Shown here one piece after another: positions 45,077 to 55,000 of a stretch of 64,000 nt of DNA; within the stretch, counting starts at the first letter, position 1, and every line of letters starts with the position of its first letter. Below the pieces are notes generated by a model. The model was not told the DNA's origin and ran no database searches. It saw only the letters and a program-made list of their open reading frames with translations. Both the position numbers and the translations under genes were made by a program. The stretch is from DASYXT01 sp035934555. GTDB lineage: Bacteria > Verrucomicrobiota > Verrucomicrobiia > Limisphaerales > UBA8199. Location of the stretch: positions 1-64,000 of the forward strand of contig DASYXT010000109.1 in NCBI GenBank assembly GCA_035934555.1. Direction: 5' to 3'.

Positions 45077-46549
45077 CTAGGTCAGTTGGAACTCGGGGGT
45101 GCTCATAACCAAACGGATGGCGTTGCTCAGGGAGTCTTCGGTGAGTTCGGGTTGGGCGGCCAGGTACTCGTTAAGCGCCTGCTCCTGTTTGGGCTGCAGT
45201 TTGGATTGCAGCAACCGTTTCTCCAGGGCGGTCACCACCGCCGCGCGGTCGGTCCGTTCCTGTTCGGTAAATAGTTTCTCGGTATCGACACCGCCGAGGC
45301 GGCGCTGAATCCGGCGTTCGAGGTTGGGATTTGCTTGGGGTCGCTTGCCGCGCGCCATCCCTGCAAACGCCGATGCGTCACCCTGGACCAGCGTCGCGGC
45401 CTCGTTGTAGCGGGCCAGCAGCGTGTTGGTCGTAATCCAGTTCAAGCCGCCATCCCAGCCCTTGACGTTCGGCGGGGCGAACAAGTCCTGCCCGAGGTTG
45501 CGCGTCAGGGCGAAGCAGGCCAGCGGCGGCGGCAGTTCGCGTTCGAGCATGCGCACGCTGCCCACCAGCCATTGGACCGGGCTCTTCACCTGGTTGCGCA
45601 CAATCGAGGGGGCATAGAATTCCTCACTCAAAAACATCGTGCGCAGCACCGGCTTGAAACAGTCGTTCGCGCGGCGGAACTCGGCCGTCAACGCCGTCAC
45701 CAGTTCCGGCGTCGGCTCGACGCCCGCGAAATAATTCCACAATTTGGCGGTGATGAACCGTGCCGCTTGTGGCCGCGCCACGATCAGGCGCAGAAAATCC
45801 GCTCCGTCGAAATTGCCGCGCTGGCCAAAAATGATTTTCTCGCCTGTATCATGCCAGATTGGGCGCTCGATAAATTCTTGGTTCAGGCGGTCGTACGACC
45901 AGCCCGTCAGCGCACGCGCCCCCTCGGTCACGTCCTTTTCAGTGTAATGCCCTTCGCCCAGTGCGAACAGTTCCATCACCTCGCGCGCAAAATTCTCGTT
46001 TGGGTGTTGCTTGCGGCTTTGCGCCTGGTCCAGCCACACGAGCATCGCCGGGTCTTTTCCCACCTCGATGAGGAAAGGACCCCATTCGCCCATCGCCATG
46101 CGGCGGAACAGCTCGTTCTGGCGCCACATCAAATAGGCGTCACGAACCTTGGTCATGCTGGTGGCGAAATGGCCGTGCCAAAACAAAACCAGCTTTTCCT
46201 GCAATGGCCGCGGGCCTTTGGCCATCCGTTGCAGCCACCACGCCTTCAGTTCCAGAAACCGCTGGCGCTGCTGCCGCTGTTCCTCCTGAAAAACTTTCCG
46301 CCGCTCGTCCGGCGGCAACTGCCGCGCCGCACGGTAACGCTCGGCGCGCGTGGGGTCGGGAACCGCCCACTCCGGCGCGGGCGTGGGGTCGGGCACGCCT
46401 TGGTAATCCACGAACCGGGCGACGGCGCGTTCCAGGCCCACGGAGGCCAATTGTTCGATTTCAGCCGGCGTTCCGCCGAACCCGGCCCGGTTCATCAGGT
46501 GCGCCGCCGCTGCGTACCCCCATTTGCTTCCAGCCAAGGTCTGCAACAT
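45077..46549 (-). CDS. DUF1800 protein
   Basis: 490 aa from ATG 46549 (a TTG lies 9 codons upstream). The helical DUF1800 domain includes HLMNRAGFGGTPAEIEQLA, KLVLFWHGHFATSMTKV, HPNENFAREVMELFALGEG, YTEKDVTEGARALTGW, FITAKLWNYFAG and PNVKGWDGG. DUF1800-DUF1501 pairs are very common in this phylum, always in this order. The function is not known. No signal peptide is visible at the chosen start. Confidence 0.94.
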   Translation of the reverse strand: MLQTLAGSKWGYAAAAHLMNRAGFGGTPAEIEQLASVGLERAVARFVDYQGVPDPTPAPEWAVPDPTRAERYRAARQLPPDERRKVFQEEQRQQRQRFLELKAWWLQRMAKGPRPLQEKLVLFWHGHFATSMTKVRDAYLMWRQNELFRRMAMGEWGPFLIEVGKDPAMLVWLDQAQSRKQHPNENFAREVMELFALGEGHYTEKDVTEGARALTGWSYDRLNQEFIERPIWHDTGEKIIFGQRGNFDGADFLRLIVARPQAARFITAKLWNYFAGVEPTPELVTALTAEFRRANDCFKPVLRTMFLSEEFYAPSIVRNQVKSPVQWLVGSVRMLERELPPPLACFALTRNLGQDLFAPPNVKGWDGGLNWITTNTLLARYNEAATLVQGDASAFAGMARGKRPQANPNLERRIQRRLGGVDTEKLFTEQERTDRAAVVTALEKRLLQSKLQPKQEQALNEYLAAQPELTEDSLSNAIRLVMSTPEFQLT

Positions 46550-46588
46550 ACCAGAATAAAAGACGTTAACGGGCAACAGAAGGTTTCA

Positions 46589-46760
46589 TCATGCCGCGGC
46601 CCTTTGGGGCCACCGCCACTGCTCGGCATGGCCGTCCACGAAGGTGAATTCTGCCCTTCCACCGGCCCAGTGGCCGCGTTCACCGCGAAGCAGCCGTCAT
46701 CAATGCCGCTCCGGTTGCCATAGCCACTCAGGTCCTTGGGGACTCCCGATGCTCAAAGCG
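46589..46760 (-). pseudogene. Relic of an H-X9-DG type prepilin (pseudopilin), 3' end
   Basis: In one frame the minus strand reads VPKDLSGYGNRSGIDDGCFA, then VNAATGPVEGQN. In the next frame it reads EFTFVDGHAEQWRWPQRAAA and stops at 46589-46591. These are the C-terminal hallmarks of the verrucomicrobial/planctomycete prepilin-processing-associated H-X9-DG proteins, including the F-x-DGHAE-x-W-x-W end. The segment that should join them is missing and the frame is shifted, and no N-terminal pilin helix is present. The gap 46550-46943 contains nothing else I can name. Confidence 0.6.
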
Positions 46761-46943
46761 GGTTTGCGCGAAGTGGGCGCAGGCGTCGCTCACCCCTCCT
46801 GGCTGATGCCTGCACAAAATGAGCAGAGCCTCCCGGCGTCGGCTGCTGCGGTTGCCGCAAAGTCGGTGTTTTTTTGCAAGACCCCCAATCCCAACCGTAT
46901 CCCTAATGAATACGATTAGTAACGACCCATCCTTTAAGATGCT

Positions 46944-48680
46944 ATGAAGAACATTTGGCCTTGTTTCCTCGCGCTGACCCTGGCCGCTGCCCCCGGTTCG
47001 GCGGCCGCCCAGGGTACCGCCTTCACTTATCAGGGGCAGCTCAACGATGGCGGCAATCCCGCCAACGGCCTGTACGATCTGACGTTCCAGCTCTGGAACG
47101 ACGCCACGGCCGGCAGCCAGGTCGGCAGCACTCTCACCGATACGGCCGTCGGCGTCACCAACGGATTGTTTGCGGTGTCGCTGGATTTCGGCGGGGTTTT
47201 TGATGGGACCACTCTGTGGCTGCAGATCGGCGCGCGAACCAACGGCGCGGCCGTTTTTTCCACACTCAGCCCGCGCCAGCAACTGACGCCCCAGCCGTAT
47301 GCGATTTACAGCGAGAATGCCGGGCTGGCCAACACGATTGCCAACGGGGCCGTGTCGGTGTCGCAACTGAACACTCCCGGCGCGCCAACGAGCGGCCAGA
47401 TTCTCGGCTACAACGGCAGCAGCCTGGCCTGGATGAACCCCGCTTTGGCTCCTTTGGGCTGGAACCTCATCGGGAATGCCGGAATCACGCCCGGCGTCGA
47501 TTTCCTGGGCACGACCGACAACAACCCCTTGGACTTGCGGGCGAACAACACGCGCGGCCTGGAACTCGCCTTTGCCAGCCGGACCCTCGGCGGGATTACT
47601 TACATTTTTGGCAATGACAGCACGATGAACGTTATCGGCGGTTACTCCATTAACTCGGTTCTGAACAGCGCTATCGGCGCGACGATTGCCGGAGGTGGGT
47701 ATAGCTTCTTTTCCATCGCCAGCGGCGAATCGGATTTTCCCAATACCGTCACCAACGACTTCGGCACCATCGGCGGCGGGGCTGCCAATACCACCGGCGG
47801 CTATTACGCAACGGTTCCCGGCGGCTATAGCAATCGCGCCTTCGGTGATTACAGCTTTGTGGCGGGCCGCTCGGCTGTGTCCACTCAGCCCGGTTCCTTT
47901 GTCTTTGCGGATTCGCAAGGCGGAGATTTTGTTTCCCTGTTGCCCAATGAAATGGCCTTGCGCCTGGACAACGGCATCTATATGGCCAGCCAGCGCGGCA
48001 TCCGGTTGGACGCTGAGAATAGCCCGCTGATCACGCGCGCCTGGGACCCGTTCAACAGCGGAACACCCAATGGCAAAGATTTTTGCGGCCGCTGGGGCTT
48101 GTTCATGGAGCCAGGCTCGCTCACGCTGGGCATTCCTAATACCGATGTGCCGGGCGGTTACCGGCAGATGGAAGTGGCGCGCTACAACCCCGACGGCACC
48201 CGGGATACGCTGCTTTCGGTCGGCAACAACGGCGTTACGACCGTTAAGGTGCTGACGATCACCGGCGGCGCGGATGTGGCCGAACCCTTCGAGCTCGCCG
48301 AGGCGTCGATTCCCAAAGGCGCGGTCGTGGTCATCGACGAAGACCACCCGGGCCGGCTGAAGCTCGCCACCACCCCTTACGACACCCATGTCGCCGGCAT
48401 CGTCAGTGGCGCCAACGGCATCAATCCCGGCCTGGCCTTGCATCAGAACGGGGCGCTCGACGCCGGCCAAAACGTCGCGCTCACCGGCCGCGTTTACGCG
48501 CTGGCCGATGCCTCCACCGCCCCGATCCGGCCGGGGGATCTGCTGACCACTTCGAGCGTCCCCGGGCATGCCATGGGCGCCGTGGATCATGCCCGCGCGC
48601 AAGGCGCTATCATCGGCAAGGCCATGACCCGCCTCGAGCATGGGCAAGGCCTGGTCCTGGTCCTGGTCTCACTGCAATGA
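46944..48680 (+). CDS. Large secreted beta-rich protein with a head-like repeat region
   Basis: 578 aa. The signal peptide ends near SAAAQG. The N-terminal half is beta-rich (TYQGQLNDGGNPANGLYDLT), a module I associate with secreted verrucomicrobial proteins. The middle (about 215-330) has short repeats resembling the adhesin heads of YadA/Hep_Hag proteins (VTNDFGTIGGGAANTTGGYY, SNRAFGDYSFVAGRSA). The C-terminal 150 residues are a distinct beta domain (GAVVVIDEDHPGRLKLAT). There is no membrane anchor domain. It is probably an extracellular or surface protein, exact role unknown. Its stop overlaps the open frame of the next gene. Confidence 0.82.
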   Translation: MKNIWPCFLALTLAAAPGSAAAQGTAFTYQGQLNDGGNPANGLYDLTFQLWNDATAGSQVGSTLTDTAVGVTNGLFAVSLDFGGVFDGTTLWLQIGARTNGAAVFSTLSPRQQLTPQPYAIYSENAGLANTIANGAVSVSQLNTPGAPTSGQILGYNGSSLAWMNPALAPLGWNLIGNAGITPGVDFLGTTDNNPLDLRANNTRGLELAFASRTLGGITYIFGNDSTMNVIGGYSINSVLNSAIGATIAGGGYSFFSIASGESDFPNTVTNDFGTIGGGAANTTGGYYATVPGGYSNRAFGDYSFVAGRSAVSTQPGSFVFADSQGGDFVSLLPNEMALRLDNGIYMASQRGIRLDAENSPLITRAWDPFNSGTPNGKDFCGRWGLFMEPGSLTLGIPNTDVPGGYRQMEVARYNPDGTRDTLLSVGNNGVTTVKVLTITGGADVAEPFELAEASIPKGAVVVIDEDHPGRLKLATTPYDTHVAGIVSGANGINPGLALHQNGALDAGQNVALTGRVYALADASTAPIRPGDLLTTSSVPGHAMGAVDHARAQGAIIGKAMTRLEHGQGLVLVLVSLQ

Positions 48681-48739
48681 CTGGCGGCAGTCCAAGCGGC
48701 CAACTCCACTCGTCAAAACACATGCGCAAAGGAAATGTC

Positions 48740-50467
48740 ATGAAACGCCGGTTCTTCTGTTGCCTGAGTCTCCTCCGGGCTGGCAGTTCAATCATCGGCC
48801 TGGTGGCTCTTTTGAGTTCACCCGCAGCCAGCGCGGTCGGTTTTTGGACTCCGCTGACCAGCACCGCCCCGGACTCGGTCGAGCTCATGTTGCTGCTGCC
48901 CGATGGGACAGTCATGGGCGCCAACAACCCTTCCGACATCACCGGCGCGATTGGTAGCAAGTGGTACCGCCTCACCCCGGATAATCACGGCAGTTATATC
49001 AACGGAACCTGGACGACGCGAACTGCCGCCAGCTACTCGCGCTTGTTCTATTCCAGCGAGATCCTCCAGGACGGCCGGGTCTTCGTCGCCGGCGGTGAAT
49101 ATGGCACCGGTGGCAGCACCGCTGAAATCTATGATCCGGTAGCCGATTCCTGGACCACGCTCCCTTCTTCAGGCCAAACCTTCAAAGATTCAAATTCCAA
49201 AGTTCGGCCCGACGGCACTGTCCTGGTCGCACCCGTCAATCCCACCACGACTCGCGGCACGGTGATCTATGACCCGGTCGCCAACTCCTGGTCGGCGGGG
49301 CCGGCCACCCGCGTCACCCAGGACGAGACCTGTTGGGTCAAATTGCCCGACGGCAGCATTCTCACCGCGGATCCCGATAACGTGAATTCAGAGCGCTACA
49401 TCCCTTCCTCGAACCTTTGGGTCGCCGACGCCGCCGTCCCGGTCAGCCTTTATGCCAATCTCCCTGGGTATATCGGCGAAACCGGCCCCGCCTTTTTGCT
49501 CCCGGACGGACGCGCCTTTTTCATCGGCGGCGCCGGGCACACCGCCTTCTACACTCCTTCTGGAAATAATAACCCCGGCACCTGGACGGCGGGCCCCGAC
49601 ATTCCCAATGGCCTGGTTGCCGCCGACGCACCCGGCGCCATGATGCCCAACGGCAAGATCCTTTGTGCGGTCGCCCCCGCGCCATACGTGGACGGCGGCG
49701 GCAACCTCCAGTTCCCGACCCCGACCAGCTTCTTTGAATTTGATCCCGTCGCCAATACTTTCACCCAGGTCAACAGCCCCAGCGGCGGCCTCACCGACAA
49801 CATCCCATCATACCTGGCGACGATGCTCGATCTGCCTGACGGCACCGTCCTCTACAGCCATGTCGAGCAAGGAAACCTCTTCTATTCTCCATTTGGGAGC
49901 CAGCTTTACGCGTACACTCCGGATGGCGTGCCCGTCCCCTCGGGTAAACCAACCATCACGGGGATTTCCCTTAACAATGATGGCTCTTATCATCTGACCG
50001 GCCTCGGCTTGAACGGGATTTCCGAAGGCGCCGCTTATGGCGACGACGCCCAGATGAACACCGACTTTCCCCTGGTGCGGTTGACCGACGGCAGCGGCAA
50101 TATCTATTACGCCCGAACCTACAACTGGAGCAGCACGGGTGTCATGACCGGAAACAGCCCGGTTTCTACGGAATTCATCCTGCCCGCCTTCCTCCCCGCC
50201 GGGCCGTACAGCCTCTCTGTCGTTGCCAATGGCATCGCCTCCGATCCCGTTTCCTTCAACGGCCCCATTTATGTCGAATTCGGTTACGCCGGGTTCCAAT
50301 TCGGCACCATGGCCTTCCCCTTCGGGACCATGGCGTTGGGGGTGGCGAATGTGCCCCTGGGCGGGGAAATCATCCTCGAAGGTGGCGGCTCCAGCAGCGA
50401 AACCATGACCATCTCAAAACCCATGACCCTCACGGCCATTGGCGCTCCCAGCACGATCGGGCAGTAA
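48740..50467 (+). CDS. Secreted kelch/galactose-oxidase-like beta-propeller protein
   Basis: 575 aa from ATG 48740, with AAAGGA just upstream (an ATG at 48722 is also possible). After a signal peptide ending near SAASA come repeated propeller blades: GRVFVAGGEYGTGGSTAEIY, then VYDPVADSW-like units, PDGTVLVA and PDGRAFFIGG. The C-terminal part is an Ig-like domain of galactose oxidase type (about 410-510), then a glycine-rich end. I do not see the copper-binding residues of true galactose oxidase. Part of its 3' end is duplicated at 51071-51118. Confidence 0.82.
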   Translation: MKRRFFCCLSLLRAGSSIIGLVALLSSPAASAVGFWTPLTSTAPDSVELMLLLPDGTVMGANNPSDITGAIGSKWYRLTPDNHGSYINGTWTTRTAASYSRLFYSSEILQDGRVFVAGGEYGTGGSTAEIYDPVADSWTTLPSSGQTFKDSNSKVRPDGTVLVAPVNPTTTRGTVIYDPVANSWSAGPATRVTQDETCWVKLPDGSILTADPDNVNSERYIPSSNLWVADAAVPVSLYANLPGYIGETGPAFLLPDGRAFFIGGAGHTAFYTPSGNNNPGTWTAGPDIPNGLVAADAPGAMMPNGKILCAVAPAPYVDGGGNLQFPTPTSFFEFDPVANTFTQVNSPSGGLTDNIPSYLATMLDLPDGTVLYSHVEQGNLFYSPFGSQLYAYTPDGVPVPSGKPTITGISLNNDGSYHLTGLGLNGISEGAAYGDDAQMNTDFPLVRLTDGSGNIYYARTYNWSSTGVMTGNSPVSTEFILPAFLPAGPYSLSVVANGIASDPVSFNGPIYVEFGYAGFQFGTMAFPFGTMALGVANVPLGGEIILEGGGSSSETMTISKPMTLTAIGAPSTIGQ

Positions 50468-50486
50468 ACCATTCACCTTGCGTCCT

Positions 50487-50939
50487 ATGACACCAAAACT
50501 TCGCTCGCTCGCACTGGTGCTCGCAATGATCCTGTTGCCCGCGCCTTTGCCGGCCCAGAGCCTCACCATCAATTGGCACAAAGTGGCTGGCGGCGGCGGC
50601 GCCGGCGCCAATGGCCGCTTCTCCCTCAACGGCACCAGCGGTCAACCGGATGCCGGGATGATGAGTGGCGGCCCGTTCTCTCTAACTGGCGGGTTTTGGG
50701 GCGTGTTGGCGGCTGTGCCCACGCCCGGCGCCCCCTGGTTGACCATCACGCGAACCGCGACTAATAGCGTCGTGATTTCGTGGCCCTCCCCTTCCACCGG
50801 CTTTGTCCTGCAGCAAAGTTCCAACCTGGCTCCCGCCCTGTGGAATAATATCCCTCAAATCCCAGCCGATAATGGCACCATCAAGACAGTTGTCATCAGT
50901 CAGCCTTCGGGGAACTTTTTCTTCAGGTTGATGCATTGA
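50487..50939 (+). CDS. Small secreted protein with a verrucomicrobial C-terminal module
   Basis: 150 aa from ATG 50487. A signal peptide (1-24, ending PAQS) is followed by a Gly-rich segment (VAGGGGAGANGRFSLNGTSG) and a C-terminal module: VISWPSPSTGFVLQQSSNL, later NFFFRLMH. The same module closes the chimeric frame at 51405-52049 (WTLQQNSDL, then NLFFRLDQQ). I think it is a common C-terminal domain of secreted Verrucomicrobia proteins, perhaps for sorting or carbohydrate binding; this is inference. It follows the kelch gene by 19 bp. Confidence 0.75.
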   Translation: MTPKLRSLALVLAMILLPAPLPAQSLTINWHKVAGGGGAGANGRFSLNGTSGQPDAGMMSGGPFSLTGGFWGVLAAVPTPGAPWLTITRTATNSVVISWPSPSTGFVLQQSSNLAPALWNNIPQIPADNGTIKTVVISQPSGNFFFRLMH

Positions 50940-50962
50940 TCGCCCAGTGACGAAGTAGAGAA

Positions 50963-51030
50963 CTACGGACGGGTCACCTTGCGCACACGGCTGCTCCAAA
51001 AATCACCCATGAACAGATTGGTGGACCAGG
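50963..51030 (-). pseudogene. Duplicated 3'-end fragment of an NHL-repeat gene
   Basis: The minus strand reads NLFMGDFWSSRVRKVTRP then TAG. This is nearly the same as the last NHL blade of the gene at 52098-55196 (NLFIGDFWSSRVRKITNP). Only about 20 codons remain. It lies between the kelch cassette and its own duplicated end. Confidence 0.7.
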
Positions 51031-51070
51031 CGTAGCCGTCTTCCATAAGCACGCAGGCAGCGACTCCAAC

Positions 51071-51170
51071 GCCATGACCATCACCGCCATCGGCGCTCCC
51101 AGCACCATCGGGCACTAATCCATCCATCTTGCGCGCTGTAATACCAACACGGCGCTTGAGACTGCCTCCG
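51071..51170 (+). pseudogene. Duplicated 3' end of the kelch gene and start of the following gene
   Basis: The plus strand reads AMTITAIGAPSTIGH then TAA (51116-51118), close to the kelch end TAIGAPSTIGQ-stop at 50467. The next 50 bp still resemble the leader and first codons of the 50487 gene. The rest of both genes is absent. Confidence 0.65.
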
Positions 51171-51219
51171 CCAGCCTCAATATCAGGGTGCTAGCGGGAT
51201 GTTAGCGGAGCGAGACGGC

Positions 51220-51290
51220 GGGGGGACGACGGGGGGACGTTAGGACGACGTTGGGACGACGGTGGGACGACGGTGGGACGACGTTGGCGG
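51220..51290. repeat. Tandem GGGACGACG-type repeat
   Basis: About eight copies of a 9-12 bp unit (GGGACGACG, GGTGGGACGAC, GTTGGGACGAC) follow one another. It lies in the 465-bp gap 50940-51404, which holds gene fragments and this repeat but no intact gene. Confidence 0.8.
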
Positions 51291-51404
51291 AGCGGTGATT
51301 GGGGCGCGCGACTACGCACTTAAAATGCTTGTCAAGAAGGGGTTGGATGGTCTGGGTATGGGGCGAATCCTGCACCAGAGCTTAGTCACGCGCACCGGGC
51401 TTGA

Positions 51405-52049
51405 CTATTGTTGGTCCAAACGAAAGAACAAGTTGCCCGCTGGCGAAGGCAGGGTAATGGAATTGTTTGTGCCGTCATTAGAGAGTGTGGCGGTGCACGG
51501 TGTCCAATTGGTTGGGGTCAAATCCGAGTTTTGCTGCAAAGTCCAGCCCAGGAAAGGACTGTTCCAATAGGGCCAGGACACGGCTAGCGCATTGCTGGAA
51601 TTGGCAAGGCTCAAGGACGGTATCGGGGTGCCCATAAACCCGTATTGATGGATTAGGTCTGGGAAATAGCGCCCGACAACCGTGCTGCCATAAATGCCTT
51701 GGGGTACCGTACCGTAAACGCCCGGTGCGGCGTGCGGGTCGTCGAGCGTAGTCCATGCCCCGCTTATCATGTTGGTCAAAAACCCGTGCCGGTTACCACC
51801 ACCGTCATAAAAAACCCCGGTCACGTTATAGTCTGAGAGGCTGCCCCCGTGCTTAAGGCGGCGCTTGCGACGCGCATTTTCGACCAGAATCCGCCGCATG
51901 GCTTCGGCGGCAGCCATGAAGAAATGATTACGCGAATTCCACTGCTGATTCTGGTTACCAGTGATGCGGAGCCAGGCTTCGTGCAGCCGGGCACCGAGAT
52001 CAGGGCAGCCTGCAGTGGGAATTGGAAAGAACTCTGGCCAAAGCGACAA
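51405..52049 (-). pseudogene. Chimeric frame: ECF sigma-factor fragment joined to a secreted-protein fragment
   Basis: The 214-codon frame has two unrelated parts. Residues about 20-68 (LHEAWLRITG, then NHFFMAAAEAMRRILVENAR) match the middle of the ECF sigma factor at 60957 (LVHEAWLRLSG, then EHFFRAAAEAMRRILVDRAR). From about residue 70 it becomes a HAF-repeat-like secreted protein (NVTGVFYDGGGNRHGFL, DDPHAAPGVYGTVPQGIYGS, STVVGRYFPDLIHQYGF) ending in the C-terminal module seen at 50487. The only available start is a TTG. Upstream, another frame has PLQAALI, echoing TLQATALV, so the sigma part is itself frameshifted. It looks like two decayed genes fused by deletion, though the joined frame is open. 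Confidence 0.65.
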
Positions 52050-52097
52050 AGGGCTGCCGCCTTTTTGGTGACGAGGCGCGCGCTCTTCATTTGAGCA

Positions 52098-55000
52098 TCA
52101 CCGTGTGAGCGGGCGCGCTTTTAAATGTGAATAATGGGCCAGGGCGGCGTTTGGCGCTGAACGTGCCTTGGTGCTCGCTCCCATCCAAGGAATTTGAACT
52201 GCGGACCCAGGGGTTTCCACGTCAAGCGCAGGAACCGCGCCTGCCACACTGGGCAGACCTGGATTGGTTATCTTGCGTACACGGCTGCTCCAAAAATCAC
52301 CTATGAACAGATTGCCAGACGGATCCACGACAACACCCTCGGGACCGTCCAGGTCGGCACTCGTTGCGGGTCCACCATCGCCGGTATAGCCGAAGTTGCC
52401 GTTTCCCGCGACGGTCGAGATAATGCCGTTGGTGTTCACTTCCCGTATTCGGCTGTTACCATAGTCCGCGATAAACAGATCACCCAAAGCATCCACGGCA
52501 ATGGCGTAAGGAGAGTTGATTTCAGCAATCGTGGCCGAGAGCCCGTCACCTGAAAAACCCGCCACGCCGTTGCCGGCCACCGTGGTAATGATGCCTCCCC
52601 TTACCCTCCGGATGCGGTTATTGTAGGTGTCAGCGATAAAGAGGTCCCCCGCAGCGTCCACCGTTATCCCCTGAGGATGCGCCAACTCCGCACTGGTTGC
52701 CAAGCCCCCATCACAACAGTAACCATAGACGCGGTTGCCCGCGATTCGTGTGATGAGACCGTTGGTATTGACCTCGCGAATGCATTGGTTGCCGGTATCG
52801 GCGATATAAATATTGCCCACGCTATCCACTGCCACGCCCCAGGGGTAACTCAGTTCGGCGTTGGAGGCCTGAATATTGTCGCCGTAGTACCCCGAAAATC
52901 CATTCCCTGCGAAAGTGGAAATAATGCCATTGACATCGACTTTCCGGATGCGGTTATGGGTGGTGTCGGCGATGTAAACATTACCAACCGAGTCGACCGC
53001 AACCCCTCCGCTGGGGTCGCCCAAGTCGGAATTGGTGGCGGCAATGCCGTCGCCAGAATAGGTTGGGAACCCGATGAACCCATTGCCGCCGTCACCGGCG
53101 AGGGTGGTGATGATGCCATTGGTGGCCAGCTCGCGAACTCGCTCGTTACCATTATCGACAAAGTAGACATTGCCGGCGGCGTCAGACGCCAGGCCGGTTG
53201 GAAAATTCACAGCGGCATTGATGGCCGGTCCGCCATCGCCGGAATAACCCCCCTCACCATCTCCCACAACGGAAGTAATAATGTCATTGGTGTCCACCCT
53301 GCGGATGTGCTCGTCGAAAGTATCCCCAATGAACAGATTGCCGGTGGCGTCCATAGCCAGGCCGCCTTGGGGATTTGCCAGCGCGGCACTCGTTGCCGGC
53401 CCACCGTCGCCGTTGTAGTTGAAAGTGCCATTGCCAGCATAGGTAGAGATAATCCCAGCGGTGTTGACCTTTCGAATGCGCCCGTTGCCGGCATCCTCGA
53501 TAAAGAGGTTGCCGGAAGCATCGACCTTAATATCGAAAGGCACATTCAGTTCCGCAGCGGTTGCCAAGCTGCCATCGCAGCAGTAGCTCCCGGCGCCGTT
53601 ACCGGCGACAGTGGTAATGATGCCATTGGGGTCGACCTTGCGGATGCGGTTGTTGCCGATATCCGCAATGAACAAATTGCCGAGTGAGTCGACAGTTATT
53701 CCGGACGGTATGTAAGCAAAGTTGAGTGTAGCATTCGTCGCGTAACCATAATCGCCGCCATAGCCGAAATTGGCGTTGCCTGCGACTGTGGTAATTATGC
53801 CGTTGGTATCCACTTTGCGGATGCGGCTAAAGTCCACGATGTACAAATTCCCGGATGAATCCAAAGCCAAGCCGTCAGGGCTATTGAGGCTTGCAAAAGT
53901 AGCAGGGCCGCCATCGCCGGCGAAGCCGAAGGTGCCGTTGCCCGCGACCGTGGTGATAATACCGTTGGTGTCGACTTTGCGAATGCGGGAATTAGAAGTG
54001 TCAGGAATGAAGACGTTACCCACGGCGTCCACGGCAACATTGCCGTAAGGGAAGTTGAGGCTCCCGTTGGTGGCCGGTCCACCATCACCGGAAAAACCGG
54101 CGTGTCCGTTCCCAGCCAGGGTTAGGAACAGGCCATTGGTGGTTTGCTCGCGGATGACGCCGTTGTAAGGATCGGTAATAAAAAGGTTTCCGGAGGCGTC
54201 CACCGCCAGGCCAAACGGCTCCGCCAGACTAGCGGTAGGCGGCCCGCCGCCAGCCACCGTCATGATGATGTCGTTGGTCTGAGGGGCCAGCGATAGGGCC
54301 GCACGGTAAAAGCGGCTGGTGAAATTGGTCGCGTTGATGTCCAGGAACCGTGCGGTTTGGGCATTGGTCACGACGAGATTAGCCAGGGTCAGCCAGTTTG
54401 TGGCGGGCAGATTGGTGCTGGCCTGGATGCTGGTGAAATAGGACGGTGAGAGCGGGCCGGCCACCTGTAATTGTGCCACTCCAACAAGCGGCGGAGCGAT
54501 ACTCAGCGAGAGGGCTTGCACGTCAACCCCGATGGCATAGGTACGCCCCTGGTTTCCAGCGGTGTCGGGGATGTATTCATAATTGGCGTTGGTGTCTGGA
54601 TTAAGTCCGACGATGAACTGGGCTCCAGGCCGGGCGGGCGGGGTAGCCGTTAGAAAGCCCGGATAGGCCGGATCTTCATAAGTGGCGTCACTGTTCAGCC
54701 CATCGTTGGTGGTTTGCAAGTAGTAGGGACCGATGCCGGCGAAGGCCAGCAGTTCACCGGCTTGGACGAGAAAGCGGGAAGCCGGGAGAGTTTGAACCAC
54801 CGGATTGGTGGTCGAGCCGATAAAGCTCTCCGCAGCCGTGACGCGGAAGGTTTGCTCGTTGGTATTCGGCCCGGTACCAAGGAGAGATAAAGCGTAGAGC
54901 GTAAAATTGTAGTTTTGCCCGTAGATCTTAACGTCCACGACCGCTCCGCTGGGCAAGGTCGTTGCGGCGGAAGCGCCGGGCAAAGGGCCGGCCGGGCTGT

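Noticed and set aside
43607..45274. Antisense frame (555 codons) across the DUF1501 gene
   Set aside because: The DUF1501 protein on the opposite strand has a Tat signal and family motifs; the antisense product has none.
45335..46723. Antisense frame (462 codons) across the DUF1800 gene
   Set aside because: Arg/Gln/Pro-rich translation without family features, opposite a well-supported gene.
46728..48647. Long antisense frame (639 codons) opposite the secreted protein gene at 46944
   Set aside because: It mirrors a GC-rich real gene with a signal peptide and gives no recognisable protein; typical shadow frame.
48740..50467. True galactose oxidase
   Set aside because: The propeller and Ig-like end fit, but I could not see the copper-ligand tyrosine/histidine set, so only the fold is named.
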